Source: CBFHMJ01 sp965656875 (GTDB lineage Bacteria; Pseudomonadota; Gammaproteobacteria; Enterobacterales; Alteromonadaceae). Taken from it: a stretch of DNA of 9,304 nucleotides. Within the stretch, counting starts at the first letter, position 1, and each line of letters begins with the position of its first letter. A program made the translations under genes and the position numbers. The stretch spans positions 1-9,304 of the forward strand of contig CBFHMJ010000022.1 of NCBI GenBank assembly GCA_965656875.1, given 5' to 3'. Of the stretch, positions 1 to 5,956 are shown piece by piece. The notes below the pieces were generated by a model, which worked only from the letters and a program-made list of their open reading frames with translations, was not told where the DNA came from and searched no databases.

Positions 1-668
1 TTGCTGAATACGATAACGCCAGAGCCGCTGCCTGAACCTGGTTGCACCATACTGACTGCCCTGGTCAGAGTGGAACATTAACCCTGTAGGTTTACCGCGT
101 TGCTCGTAAGCTCTGTCCAGCGCTTTAGTTACCAGGTTAGCGTCTGGCTTATCAGACATTGCCCAGCCAACGACGCGGCGAGCGAATAAATCGAGCACGA
201 CGGCTAAATAAGCCCATTTGCTGCCAGTCCAAATGTAAGTGATATCGCCACACCAAACCTGATTAGGGCCATCAACGTCAAACTCGCGATTAAGCAAATT
301 CGGAATGTCAGGACGCTCGGCCGTGGCTGACTTATACGCATGAGGCCCGGGCTGTTTGCATATCAGCTCCATGTCTCGCATGATGCGGCGTACCTTGAAC
401 ACACCAGCCGATACTCCTGACTCGCTGAGCATTGCGACTAACGTGCGGCTGCCAGCGGAGCTGCGGCTTAGTGAGAAGAATTCGTTAATTTTCGCGCGTA
501 GCTAAACTTCTTTTGGTTTAATCGAAATATCTCGGTTCCTGAAGTCATAATAACTTGAACGAGGCACGTCAAATACGTCACAGACCATTTCAACAGGCTC
601 ATGCTCACTTAACTGGCCTGTCAACGAATATTGTTTATCTCGTCTGACATTAAGAGAGCGGTAGCCTT
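1..668 (-). pseudogene. IS3-family transposase OrfB (DDE integrase domain), interrupted and partial
   Basis: Read in the -1 frame after the slippery site, this encodes a typical IS3 OrfB: PVEMVCDVFDVPRSSYYDF, then NEFFSLSRSSAGSRTL, NREFDVDGPNQVWCGDITYI and GLMFHSDQGSQYG. The first catalytic Asp is in GDITYI (codon at 246-244) and the second in HSDQGS (codon at 66-64). The third residue (Glu) lies beyond the window edge. An in-frame TAG at 504-502 interrupts the frame between KPKEV and LRAKINEFF, early in the protein, with good family similarity on both sides. A single C-to-T change from CAG would explain it. The stop makes the transposase non-functional unless it is read through. Confidence 0.85.
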
Positions 669-929
669 TTTTAAAATCGATTTTTCTCGCTCAAGCCTGT
701 TAATTCTGGCCTCAAGCTCTTGAATCTTCTGTTGTTCAGGGGTTAGTGCTTTTGCCTTTGGCGTGGCGCCATCACGCTCCTGAGATAATTGTTGAACCCA
801 GTTTCTTAATGGCGTTTCGCTAACATCCAGAGAACGGCATGCTTCCGGAATACTGTAACCCTGATCCAGCACCAGGCTAGCTGCTTCCAATTTAAACTCT
901 CGGGTAAAAGAGCGACGTTTTTTAGTCAT
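621..929 (-). CDS. IS3-family transposase OrfA
   Basis: This is the 102-residue DNA-binding subunit of an IS3-family transposase. It starts MTKKRRSFTREFKLEAA. A helix-turn-helix lies near residues 23-45 (GYSIPEACRSLDVSETPLRNW), followed by a spacer and a heptad-like helix at about residues 65-90 (QKIQELEARINRLEREKSIL), which mediates OrfA/OrfAB multimerisation in this family. The length is normal for the family. The codons for LKK contain the A_AAA_AAG slippery heptamer (minus strand, 672-666), where a -1 shift would give the OrfAB fusion. OrfA alone usually acts as a regulator of transposition. The gene appears intact. Confidence 0.93.
   Translation of the reverse strand: MTKKRRSFTREFKLEAASLVLDQGYSIPEACRSLDVSETPLRNWVQQLSQERDGATPKAKALTPEQQKIQELEARINRLEREKSILKKATALLMSDEINNIR
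666..672 (-). other. Programmed -1 frameshift site (A AAA AAG) of the IS element
   Basis: On the minus strand the heptamer A AAA AAG falls exactly in the zero-frame phase of OrfA (ttA AAA AAG, residues L-K-K). A -1 slip opens the OrfB frame (KKGYRSLNVRRDKQYSLTG...). This is the standard way IS3-family elements make the OrfAB transposase. Confidence 0.75.
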
Positions 930-1010
930 TTGACACCTCTTGCTGGCGGCAATAATACCACCTTAATTGATGTCCGGGTTCATTGAATCATAACACAATA
1001 ACTCTTGCCA

Positions 1011-1290
1011 TCAGTATGGTTCAAGTAAATCAATTGCTCTCTGGATCATATTTGGTTGCTCTAAAGCCAACCTTTCGTCGCCATTCTCCTTTTGCGTTTG
1101 CCCACTACGCGCTAGGTAAGTGAAACCTGTTTTTGCTTTTTCTGGCGTAATTAAGCCAAGTTTATTAGCTCGATAAATAATAGAACTTTATTGTGCCTGA
1201 ACAGCCATTGATGATCTTTGGTTATTGTAAAGTGTTCTTCTACTTTTTCAAAGATACATTTTAATAAGTAGAGATTATCTCTCAACCATT
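1011..1290 (-). pseudogene. Decayed gene remnant, unknown family
   Basis: Two overlapping open stretches on the minus strand look like one broken coding sequence. The upstream part (about 1290-1180) reads NKWLRDNLYLLKCIFEKVEE and then HFTITKDHQWLFRHNK. The downstream part, in another frame, reads YRANKLGLITPEKAKTGF and ends IQRAIDLLEPY before a TGA at 1013-1011. A frameshift near 1175-1185 would join them. There is no convincing start. The composition looks coding, but I do not recognise the family. The remnant lies directly beside the inferred IS end, so disruption connected with the insertion is plausible. The rest of 991-1473 shows nothing else that I can support. Confidence 0.4.
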
Positions 1291-1473
1291 TATTTATCCA
1301 TTAGGATATTTAAATACAATAAAGTTTCGTTGATAAAGTTACTCAGCCAACCTGGCATACAGGCAAAATGTTCTATAGTAGAACCAAATCTTCCGTTGCT
1401 GAACGTGAATGGCATTTCCTTATACAGAAACATACATATAATCGTCTGCCAATTATCAACAGAGGTACATAAA

Positions 1474-2625
1474 GTGAAAACTATCAAATACGCTCTCGGT
1501 CTTGCACTGGCACTTCCATTAACCCTGCACGCAGAAACAACACTGGTTGTTAAAACACCCCCTAAACCAGATACACTCACCAGCGATGTTTATTACGCCG
1601 TCAAAGATACCGATATTGATGCACGAATTAATAAATCCATCGTTGTACCGGCAGCAAACAGCCTGTTTAACAATATTCAGCAACTGGGGACTTCATTATC
1701 TACCGCGATTAAAACAGAGCTTTGGGGTGATGATAATGTTTTGGCTATTTACTACCTGAATGTTGATACGACGGATATCAAAGCAACCATTCAGCAGGAA
1801 CAAACCTCCATCTCAACGGCCTTAACCGGCGTGGACATTTCAACACGGGTTAAATACGATGTTGACGGTACTAAAAGTATTTTTTGCCCGTCAGTCACGA
1901 CCACAGTAAACTTTAAAAGTCTCAAAATATCAGGTAGTTATAATATCTATTCAGGCCAATTGAACGCAGATTCAGCGGACTATACCATTGATGTTGCCAG
2001 TGCCAGTTGTAGTGGGATCATTGGCTTTTTTGTGGATACATTTTTGGGGGGGACAGTGAAAGGAACCGTCAAGTCAATCTTAAAGGATAAAGTGTCGGCC
2101 TATTCCCAGGGAGGCAATATCGGTAACTTTTTCTCTGTCAGGGAGCTGGTGAATGCATTACTGGAATATATACCACTGGTCAGGTCACCGGATAACGCAC
2201 TGAAAGGTCTGGATAAATTAATCAATAACACAAACCTGAATTCAGGTTTACAAATTGAAGCAGCCTTGCGACGTAATCACTATGGCACCAACAAGCATCA
2301 GATTGAACTGATCGCCAGTCATCAGGCTCCGCGTTTAATGTTTGAACCTTCCCTCGACGGCTCGGTCATGATTGATATTGCTCACAAACCGGCACGTACA
2401 GAAAAGGTTGATTTATATTATCAGTCACCATATGGCAGCCGTTGGTACAGGTTTGGCACCTTACCGAACAATGGTGGGCGGTATCAGTTTGCAAGTGGCA
2501 CTCGCTTAAAAGCGATTGCAATCAGTAACTTTATCCCTGGTTTAATCAGCCACTCCTCAAACTCCATCAGATTTACAGTGCCCGATAACTGTCTACCGAT
2601 CGGTAGTTGTCAAATTAATCTTTAA
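1474..2625 (+). CDS. Predicted exported protein of unknown function
   Basis: The likely start is the GTG at 1474, giving 383 residues. It is preceded by AGAGG (1461-1465) at eight bases' spacing and gives a clean Sec signal peptide: a positive N-terminus (VKTIK), a hydrophobic core (YALGLALALPLTL) and a probable cleavage after LHA (residue 20). An in-frame ATG at 1330 would place 48 unrelated residues ahead of this signal and is unlikely. The mature protein is rich in Thr, Ser, Asn and Ile and looks like beta structure. It has a Gly-rich hydrophobic patch near residues 181-197 (GIIGFFVDTFLGGTVKG) and only four cysteines (residues 138, 179, 373, 379), which could form disulfides in the periplasm or outside the cell. 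I do not recognise the family. A stem-loop follows the stop. Confidence 0.75.
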   Translation: MKTIKYALGLALALPLTLHAETTLVVKTPPKPDTLTSDVYYAVKDTDIDARINKSIVVPAANSLFNNIQQLGTSLSTAIKTELWGDDNVLAIYYLNVDTTDIKATIQQEQTSISTALTGVDISTRVKYDVDGTKSIFCPSVTTTVNFKSLKISGSYNIYSGQLNADSADYTIDVASASCSGIIGFFVDTFLGGTVKGTVKSILKDKVSAYSQGGNIGNFFSVRELVNALLEYIPLVRSPDNALKGLDKLINNTNLNSGLQIEAALRRNHYGTNKHQIELIASHQAPRLMFEPSLDGSVMIDIAHKPARTEKVDLYYQSPYGSRWYRFGTLPNNGGRYQFASGTRLKAIAISNFIPGLISHSSNSIRFTVPDNCLPIGSCQINL

Positions 2626-2636
2626 ATGTTGAATAA

Positions 2637-2663
2637 ACAGGCTGGCTATATCAGTCAGCCTGT
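2637..2663 (+). terminator. Stem-loop after the exported-protein gene, possible terminator
   Basis: ACAGGCTGGC (2637-2646) pairs with GTCAGCCTGT (2654-2663), giving a 10-bp stem with one G-U pair and a 7-nt loop, 11 bases after the stop codon. No T-run follows, so it may be a weak terminator or an mRNA 3'-end protecting hairpin rather than a classical intrinsic terminator. Confidence 0.45.
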
Positions 2664-2679
2664 ATGCAATGCTATTGAT

Positions 2680-2745
2680 ATCGTTTACAGGTAGAATTGG
2701 GCTTTACCATAGATGTTTGCCAATAGTGATGTAAACGATGTTTAC
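2680..2745 (+). promoter_or_regulatory. Nested inverted repeats covering the cbrC-like start codon
   Basis: GTAAAC (2731-2736) and GTTTAC (2740-2745) form a perfect 6-bp inverted repeat around GAT, and the start codon ATG (2738-2740) lies at its centre. A second copy, ATCGTTTAC (2680-2688), is complementary over nine bases to GTAAACGAT (2731-2739). The three copies allow alternative pairings that include or release the start codon. They could be an operator or an RNA fold. The Shine-Dalgarno match before this ATG is weak. Confidence 0.35.
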
Positions 2746-3250
2746 CTTTTTCTCTCAACCTGAAAAGTTTGCATATTTAAGCGATGGTTCTGTCAGTTGC
2801 GACATTTGCAGCGTGATAGAACAATGTATTGATGTATCGTCTGCTTATTCAGATGATGATACGCTTCAGGCCTTGTGCCAACAGTGCATCCGCACCGGAA
2901 AAGCCGCTGAACGAGGACTTGAATTTAATGACACAATCGACAATGGAACAGATGATTTTCATATCATAACAACTCAAACCCCGAGCTTACCTACCTGGCA
3001 AGCATTAAGCTGGCCTTTGATCAATGGCCGATATCCGGTGTTCGACAGTATCGCCTCAAAGCAATCTTTTCGAGATAAAACTCAGTTTGCAGAAGCCTGT
3101 CTTGATAAACCGATAACTGAAGAATTGCTGCATCATCTTTGGGAGGAATTACCGGATAAACCCATTAAACATCTTAATGATGCTGGCCATTGCTCAGTCT
3201 ATCTGTTCAGGCTCAATGGGCAGTCTTACTGGCTATGGGATGCTAATTAG
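2738..3250 (+). CDS. CbrC family (UPF0167) protein
   Basis: This 170-residue protein resembles the CbrC/UPF0167 family, whose E. coli member is linked to colicin E2 tolerance. The visible family pattern is an N-terminal FAYLSDGS segment, a CDIC pair (residues 21-24), then LCQQCIRTGKAAE (CxxC at 47-50), then an aromatic-rich segment (TPSLPTWQALSWP, near residues 81-93) and a short C-terminal domain with SVYLFRLNGQSYWLWD. The two CxxC pairs suggest a zinc-binding knuckle. The length matches the family. The biochemical role of the family is not established, and colicin tolerance should not be assumed here. The gene is followed by the CRISPR leader and has no operon partner on its strand. Confidence 0.72.
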   Translation: MFTFFSQPEKFAYLSDGSVSCDICSVIEQCIDVSSAYSDDDTLQALCQQCIRTGKAAERGLEFNDTIDNGTDDFHIITTQTPSLPTWQALSWPLINGRYPVFDSIASKQSFRDKTQFAEACLDKPITEELLHHLWEELPDKPIKHLNDAGHCSVYLFRLNGQSYWLWDAN

Positions 3251-3355
3251 ATATTATTTATCAATGAGATAACAACTATCAATTTCAATTGAAACCTGGA
3301 GAATTAAGGCCAGTAATTGCATTACACTATTACGTTATTAAAACATCTGTACTTA

Positions 3356-3562
3356 GACGATTTATACACACCATTGACTGAACGTTTTCAATTTTTTAGC
3401 GCCCACATGGCTTATTTTGTCGCGACCATTGATTTTATTCAGATTTTTCTGTTAACTAACCGTTACCGGAACGAATTATGCCCGAAAAGATATACAGTCT
3501 ACCCTCTGTCGTCGCAACACCCGTGCTACAGCTCACACCACATAAGGGCTTCAAAGCCTGGC
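3356..3562 (+). promoter_or_regulatory. CRISPR leader of array 1
   Basis: This segment precedes the first repeat and aligns without gaps to 8631-8837 before array 2. I count 13 differences in 207 bases, with an 81-base invariant block (3419-3499) and a fully conserved 22-base stretch touching the first repeat (3541-3562). Leaders carry the crRNA promoter and integrase-docking signals. The last part contains GGCTT-CA-AAGCC (3547-3558), an inverted repeat four bases before the repeat. The open frame running through it reflects nucleotide conservation and not a gene. Confidence 0.85.
3386..3398 (+). promoter_or_regulatory. Candidate IHF site in leader 1
   Basis: TTTCAATTTTTTA differs from the IHF consensus WATCAANNNNTTR at one position (T for A at the second base). 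The same 13 bases occur in leader 2 (8661-8673). IHF bends leader DNA for Cas1-Cas2 integration in some type I systems. Its role for RT-Cas1 is an inference, and the AT-rich sequence makes a chance match possible. Confidence 0.3.
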
Positions 3563-4152
3563 GTTCCGGCAGTCTCCGGTTAATAGGAGATAAAGACGAA
3601 CTGAATTTAGTTCCGTGACGGAAATTGATTTTTGTGTTCCGGCAGTCTCCGGTTAATAGGAGATAAAGACGACCTAACGAAACGTTTCGTTCGATAAGCG
3701 AACTTGTTCCGGCAGTCTCCGGTTAATAGGAGATAAAGACTTGTGTCGCTGTTTGTCGTTTCATCATAATTTTGTTCCGGCAGTCTCCGGTTAATAGGAG
3801 ATAAAGACTCCCCGAGGGCGAACTCCGCAGCGCTAAGGCCAGTTCCGGCAGTCTCCGGTTAATAGGAGATAAAGACCGTTTCCGTTTCGTTCGAGAACTG
3901 AATTTCGCGTTCCGGCAGTCTCCGGTTAATAGGAGATAAAGACCTCCTTTTTATTGTACATGTTCTAAGTACAATAAGTTCCGGCAGTCTCCGGTTAATA
4001 GGAGATAAAGACCGTATCAGCAGATACTTGAGTAGAAAGACCTAATGGTTCCGGCAGTCTCCGGTTAATAGGAGATAAAGACTGTCATGTTATGACCCTT
4101 ACTAATACGTGGGAAGTTCCGGCAGTCTCCGGTTAATAGGACGACGAAAGAT
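3563..4152 (+). CRISPR. CRISPR array 1: eight intact 35-bp repeats, one degenerate terminal repeat, eight spacers
   Basis: Identical 35-bp repeats begin at 3563, 3636, 3706, 3774, 3842, 3909, 3978 and 4048. Each starts GTTCCGGCAGTCTCC, ends AGGAGATAAAGAC and contains TCTCC/GGAGA, a 5-bp stem around an 8-nt loop. Spacers lie at 3598-3635 (38), 3671-3705 (35), 3741-3773 (33), 3809-3841 (33), 3877-3908 (32), 3944-3977 (34), 4013-4047 (35) and 4083-4115 (33). The variable length, 32-38 nt, suits type III. The ninth repeat (4116-4152) matches for 25 bases and then becomes ACGACGAAAGAT, marking the leader-distal end. The last eight bases, ATAAAGAC, would form the crRNA 5' tag. The array shares its repeat with array 2 and with the RT-Cas1/Cas2 module between them. 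Confidence 0.97.
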
Positions 4153-4262
4153 CGTTGCAATGCAACGCAGTTTGAGGAGGTGGTGGCCCGGATGGCCGAC
4201 AGGGCTGACCTTCATGGATGAATCGACTGGAATGGCAGGACAGTAAGGAGATAAAATAATGT
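4141..4262 (+). repeat. Single diverged copy of the 124-bp element, fused to the end of array 1
   Basis: Directly after the degenerate last CRISPR repeat comes a segment clearly homologous to the tandem unit at 8984-9304. Shared words include CGTTGCAATGCAACGCAG, TTGAGGAGGTGG, GATGGCCGACAGGGCTGACC and TTCATGGATGAATC. This copy has extra bases near 4229-4243 and ends GGAGATAAAATAATGTCC, where array 2 units have AAGAAAGTAAATGTCTCC. It keeps the perfect CGTTGCA-A-TGCAACG hairpin. No coding potential is convincing. Confidence 0.8.
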
Positions 4263-4279
4263 CCAGTTAAAATGCCCTC

Positions 4280-4291
4280 CCTGAATTCAGG
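4280..4291. repeat. 12-bp palindrome
   Basis: CCTGAATTCAGG is a perfect palindrome in the otherwise AT-rich gap between array 1 and abiF. No further function is visible. Apart from it and the inverted repeat at 4370-4395, positions 4263-4411 contain no gene. Confidence 0.3.
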
Positions 4292-4369
4292 TAAAATTAT
4301 TTATCCTTCATGAATCTCTTCGATTTAAGAACCTTAATATTTTTTTGCGAATATACAAGCAATTTTGTG

Positions 4370-4395
4370 TAACATACAGGGAAACACGTATGTTA
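4370..4395 (+). promoter_or_regulatory. Inverted repeat upstream of the abiF promoter
   Basis: TAACATAC (4370-4377) and GTATGTTA (4388-4395) form a perfect 8-bp inverted repeat with a 10-base loop, 17 bases before the -35 box. It could be an operator for abiF or part of an upstream RNA. It has no U-run and no partner gene ends here, so a terminator is less likely. Confidence 0.35.
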
Positions 4396-4411
4396 AAAAT
4401 AATTAAAAAGG

Positions 4412-4439
4412 TTGACTTATGAATTCGGGAGCCTATAAT
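4412..4439 (+). promoter_or_regulatory. Sigma70-like promoter for the abiF leader RNA
   Basis: TTGACT (4412-4417) and TATAAT (4434-4439) are separated by 16 bases. The -35 box differs from consensus at one position and the -10 box is perfect. Transcription would begin near 4446-4448, leaving about 70 untranslated bases before the GTG start of abiF. Confidence 0.7.
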
Positions 4440-4446
4440 ATTGCGC

Positions 4447-4510
4447 CAATCGAGCCTATACCGCTGTGCACTAGCTGTTCAAGTGTAGGCCTTCTCACCT
4501 CAGGGGAGTA
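4447..4510 (+). ncRNA. Candidate structured RNA 5' of abiF
   Basis: The predicted transcript from the promoter at 4412-4439 contains GCCTATAC (4454-4461) pairing with GTGTAGGC (4483-4490), an 8-bp stem with one G-U pair around a 21-nt loop. Farther on, CTCAC (4494-4498) pairs with GTGAG (4519-4523), which contains the abiF GTG start and encloses its AGGGGAG ribosome-binding site. AbiF genes are reported to be accompanied by a conserved ncRNA that acts as an antitoxin. Whether this RNA belongs to that family, or is only a 5' UTR, cannot be decided here. The 3' end is a guess. Confidence 0.45.
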
Positions 4511-4518
4511 TTAACACC

Positions 4519-5517
4519 GTGAGGCAACTAATCCCATCAAAAACCTATCTCGATTACAACGAACTTGTATCACTCCTCATTGAACGTGAAATGAATATCG
4601 ACGACAGATCTCGTGCAGAACGTAAGATCAGTCAGGTTGGTTATTACCGCTTATCAGGATATTGGTACCCTTTCAGAAAATATGATTTAGATGCTGAAGG
4701 GCGTATTAAAATAGAAAAAGGTTCGCCCGCAAGAACTGATCATTTTATTCCAGGTACTAATTTTGACGACATATTCGAACTCTACACGTTTGATAAAAGA
4801 CTTCGACTGCTGCTAATGGATGCGATTGAACGGATTGAAATTAATCTAAGAACAATTATCGCTCACACATTAGGTAAAGAGGATCCCATAGCTTACCAAA
4901 GCACAGCATTCATTAACCCGTCCAAATTATATGATTTTTATAATAAAAGAGGTCAACTCAAAAACTCTTGGACAGAGTGGCAAATGAGAAGTCATAGCGA
5001 ATTGAGCAGAAGTCGAGAAGAATCGATTGTATGGCATATCAAAAAGAATAAACAAATTCCTTTTTGGGTAGCCTGCGAAGCATGGACATTTGGTACTATC
5101 TCTAAATATTTTGAATTACTTAAAAGACAACATCAAAACAAAATTGCAAAGCAATTAGGCATCAGCAATTCAACAATTTTGAGTCGCTGGTTACAAGAGC
5201 TGAATAATATTAGAAATAAATGCGCTCATCACTCAAGACTATGGAATCACTCATTCAATAACCCGCTTCAGATACCGACTGAAGAAGGTGCTCAGGACAC
5301 CTCATATTTCTCAGAACTGAAATTGGATACAACCCATTGTAAGAAAATATATTTTTTAATTGTTGTGGCTTGGTATCTTGTAAAAAATATTGGCCCAAAT
5401 TCAGATTGGATTAAATCAGTAATTACCGAGATAAATAATCTGCCTGAATTACCTATTAATATTCACGATTCAATGGGTATTCCTGAACACGGACTGGATT
5501 TGAATTTATTTGGCTAA
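4519..5517 (+). CDS. abiF: AbiF/Abi_2-family HEPN abortive infection protein
   Basis: This 332-residue protein matches the Abi_2 (AbiD/AbiF) family of abortive phage-infection proteins, presumed RNases with HEPN folds. Family hallmarks are the N-terminal RKISQVGYYRLSGYWYPF (residues 35-52), FDDIFELYTFDKRLRLLL (82-99), IERIEINLRTIIAH (103-116), PFWVACEAWTFGTISKYF (181-198) and the C-terminal NIRNKCAHHSRLWN (230-243). The last holds the HEPN RX4H motif (R232, H237). R111-H116 also fits RX4H. Such proteins degrade RNA in the cytoplasm, halting growth or phage. The start is GTG, with AGGGGAG (4502-4508) ten bases upstream, and the length is normal. A promoter and a structured 5' RNA precede it, and it stands alone between two CRISPR arrays. 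AbiF is the proposed ancestor of Cas13. No spacer-guided function is implied here. Confidence 0.9.
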   Translation: MRQLIPSKTYLDYNELVSLLIEREMNIDDRSRAERKISQVGYYRLSGYWYPFRKYDLDAEGRIKIEKGSPARTDHFIPGTNFDDIFELYTFDKRLRLLLMDAIERIEINLRTIIAHTLGKEDPIAYQSTAFINPSKLYDFYNKRGQLKNSWTEWQMRSHSELSRSREESIVWHIKKNKQIPFWVACEAWTFGTISKYFELLKRQHQNKIAKQLGISNSTILSRWLQELNNIRNKCAHHSRLWNHSFNNPLQIPTEEGAQDTSYFSELKLDTTHCKKIYFLIVVAWYLVKNIGPNSDWIKSVITEINNLPELPINIHDSMGIPEHGLDLNLFG

Positions 5518-5543
5518 TCGTCAAATAGGCAATGTTCAACTGT

Positions 5544-5561
5544 GCCCAATTTTAATTGGGC
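5544..5561 (+). terminator. Stem-loop after abiF, possible terminator
   Basis: GCCCAAT-TTTA-ATTGGGC is a perfect 7-bp stem with a 4-nt loop, 26 bases after the abiF stop codon. No U-run follows on either strand, so termination is uncertain. It lies between the convergent abiF and cas transcripts. Confidence 0.4.
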
Positions 5562-5579
5562 TGCACACCCAACCCTTAG

Positions 5580-5604
5580 AAAAATGCTAGTCGGAGTAAG
5601 CACT
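5580..5604 (-). terminator. Candidate intrinsic terminator of the cas operon
   Basis: On the minus strand, AGTGCT (5604-5599) can pair with AGCATT (5588-5583), giving six pairs including one G-U. The 3' arm runs into a TTTTT tract (5584-5580). It lies about 70 bases beyond the second cas2 stop. The stem is short, so the call is tentative. Confidence 0.35.
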
Positions 5605-5670
5605 CTGCCAATCCCCCCTTTATTTTTCCTGTATATAATAACTGGTCAGTCACACAATGTTACTCCCTGA

Positions 5671-5946
5671 TTAAGTGATAAAAAAGCTCCCCGGGTTGTA
5701 CTGCAATGCTGAACCACTGTATTGCCGCACTTTCACATCTTTTGAGCACATTGGGTAATACAAAATACTATCGTCATCAGCCAGATATTCATTGAGCCGG
5801 GCTATCAAGGTTCTCATTTCACATGACGTCAACACAACCTCGAATACACTTAACTGCACCCGGCAACCAAACCCCAGGAGTAATTCCCCTATCTTTTTAC
5901 GACTTTTGTTACTACTCACATCAAATGCAACCACATAATGTGTCAT
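5671..5946 (-). CDS. cas2: CRISPR-associated endonuclease Cas2 (second copy)
   Basis: This 91-residue Cas2 starts MTHYVVAFDVSSNKSRKKIG. The ATG at 5946 is preceded by AAGGAG and lies 10 bases after the stop of the first cas2. An in-frame extension upstream would run through the other cas2 gene and is not real. It shows the ferredoxin-like Cas2 pattern: a first strand ending in the conserved Asp (D9), a basic helix (KSRKKIGELLLGFG), the second strand CRVQLSVFEVVL, a helix, and DSILYYPMC. Cas2 dimers bridge Cas1 dimers in the spacer integrase. It is the last gene of the operon. It differs widely from the neighbouring Cas2, for instance lacking the RLCRWC ending, so it is not a recent duplicate. 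Confidence 0.9.
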   Translation of the reverse strand: MTHYVVAFDVSSNKSRKKIGELLLGFGCRVQLSVFEVVLTSCEMRTLIARLNEYLADDDSILYYPMCSKDVKVRQYSGSALQYNPGSFFIT

Positions 5947-5956
5947 ACCCTCTCCT

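Larger units (their letters stand above)
1..990 (-). mobile_element. IS3-family insertion sequence (IS3/IS911-like subgroup), partial
   Basis: The element is read on the minus strand and carries OrfA (929 to 621) followed by a -1 frame OrfB that leaves the window at position 1. OrfA resembles the IS3/IS911 OrfA type, with a helix-turn-helix, a leucine-zipper-like helix and an ending close to ATALLMSD. The upstream terminus is inferred at about 990: the minus strand there begins TGATTCAATGAACCC, and the 5'-TGA start suits IS3-subgroup ends. The opposite inverted repeat lies outside the window, so neither the boundary nor a target duplication can be confirmed. OrfB contains a stop codon, so this copy is probably not autonomous. 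Confidence 0.8.

Noticed and set aside
1290..1580. 96-residue reverse frame
   Set aside because: It overlaps the start and signal peptide of the exported-protein gene on the other strand and has no recognisable features.
1547..1759. 70-residue forward frame inside the exported-protein gene
   Set aside because: It is an out-of-frame shadow of the gene at 1474-2625.
3317..3583. 88-residue frame over leader 1, similar to a frame over leader 2 (8490-8858)
   Set aside because: It extends into the CRISPR repeat, and its conservation follows from leader DNA identity. The differences do not favour synonymous positions.
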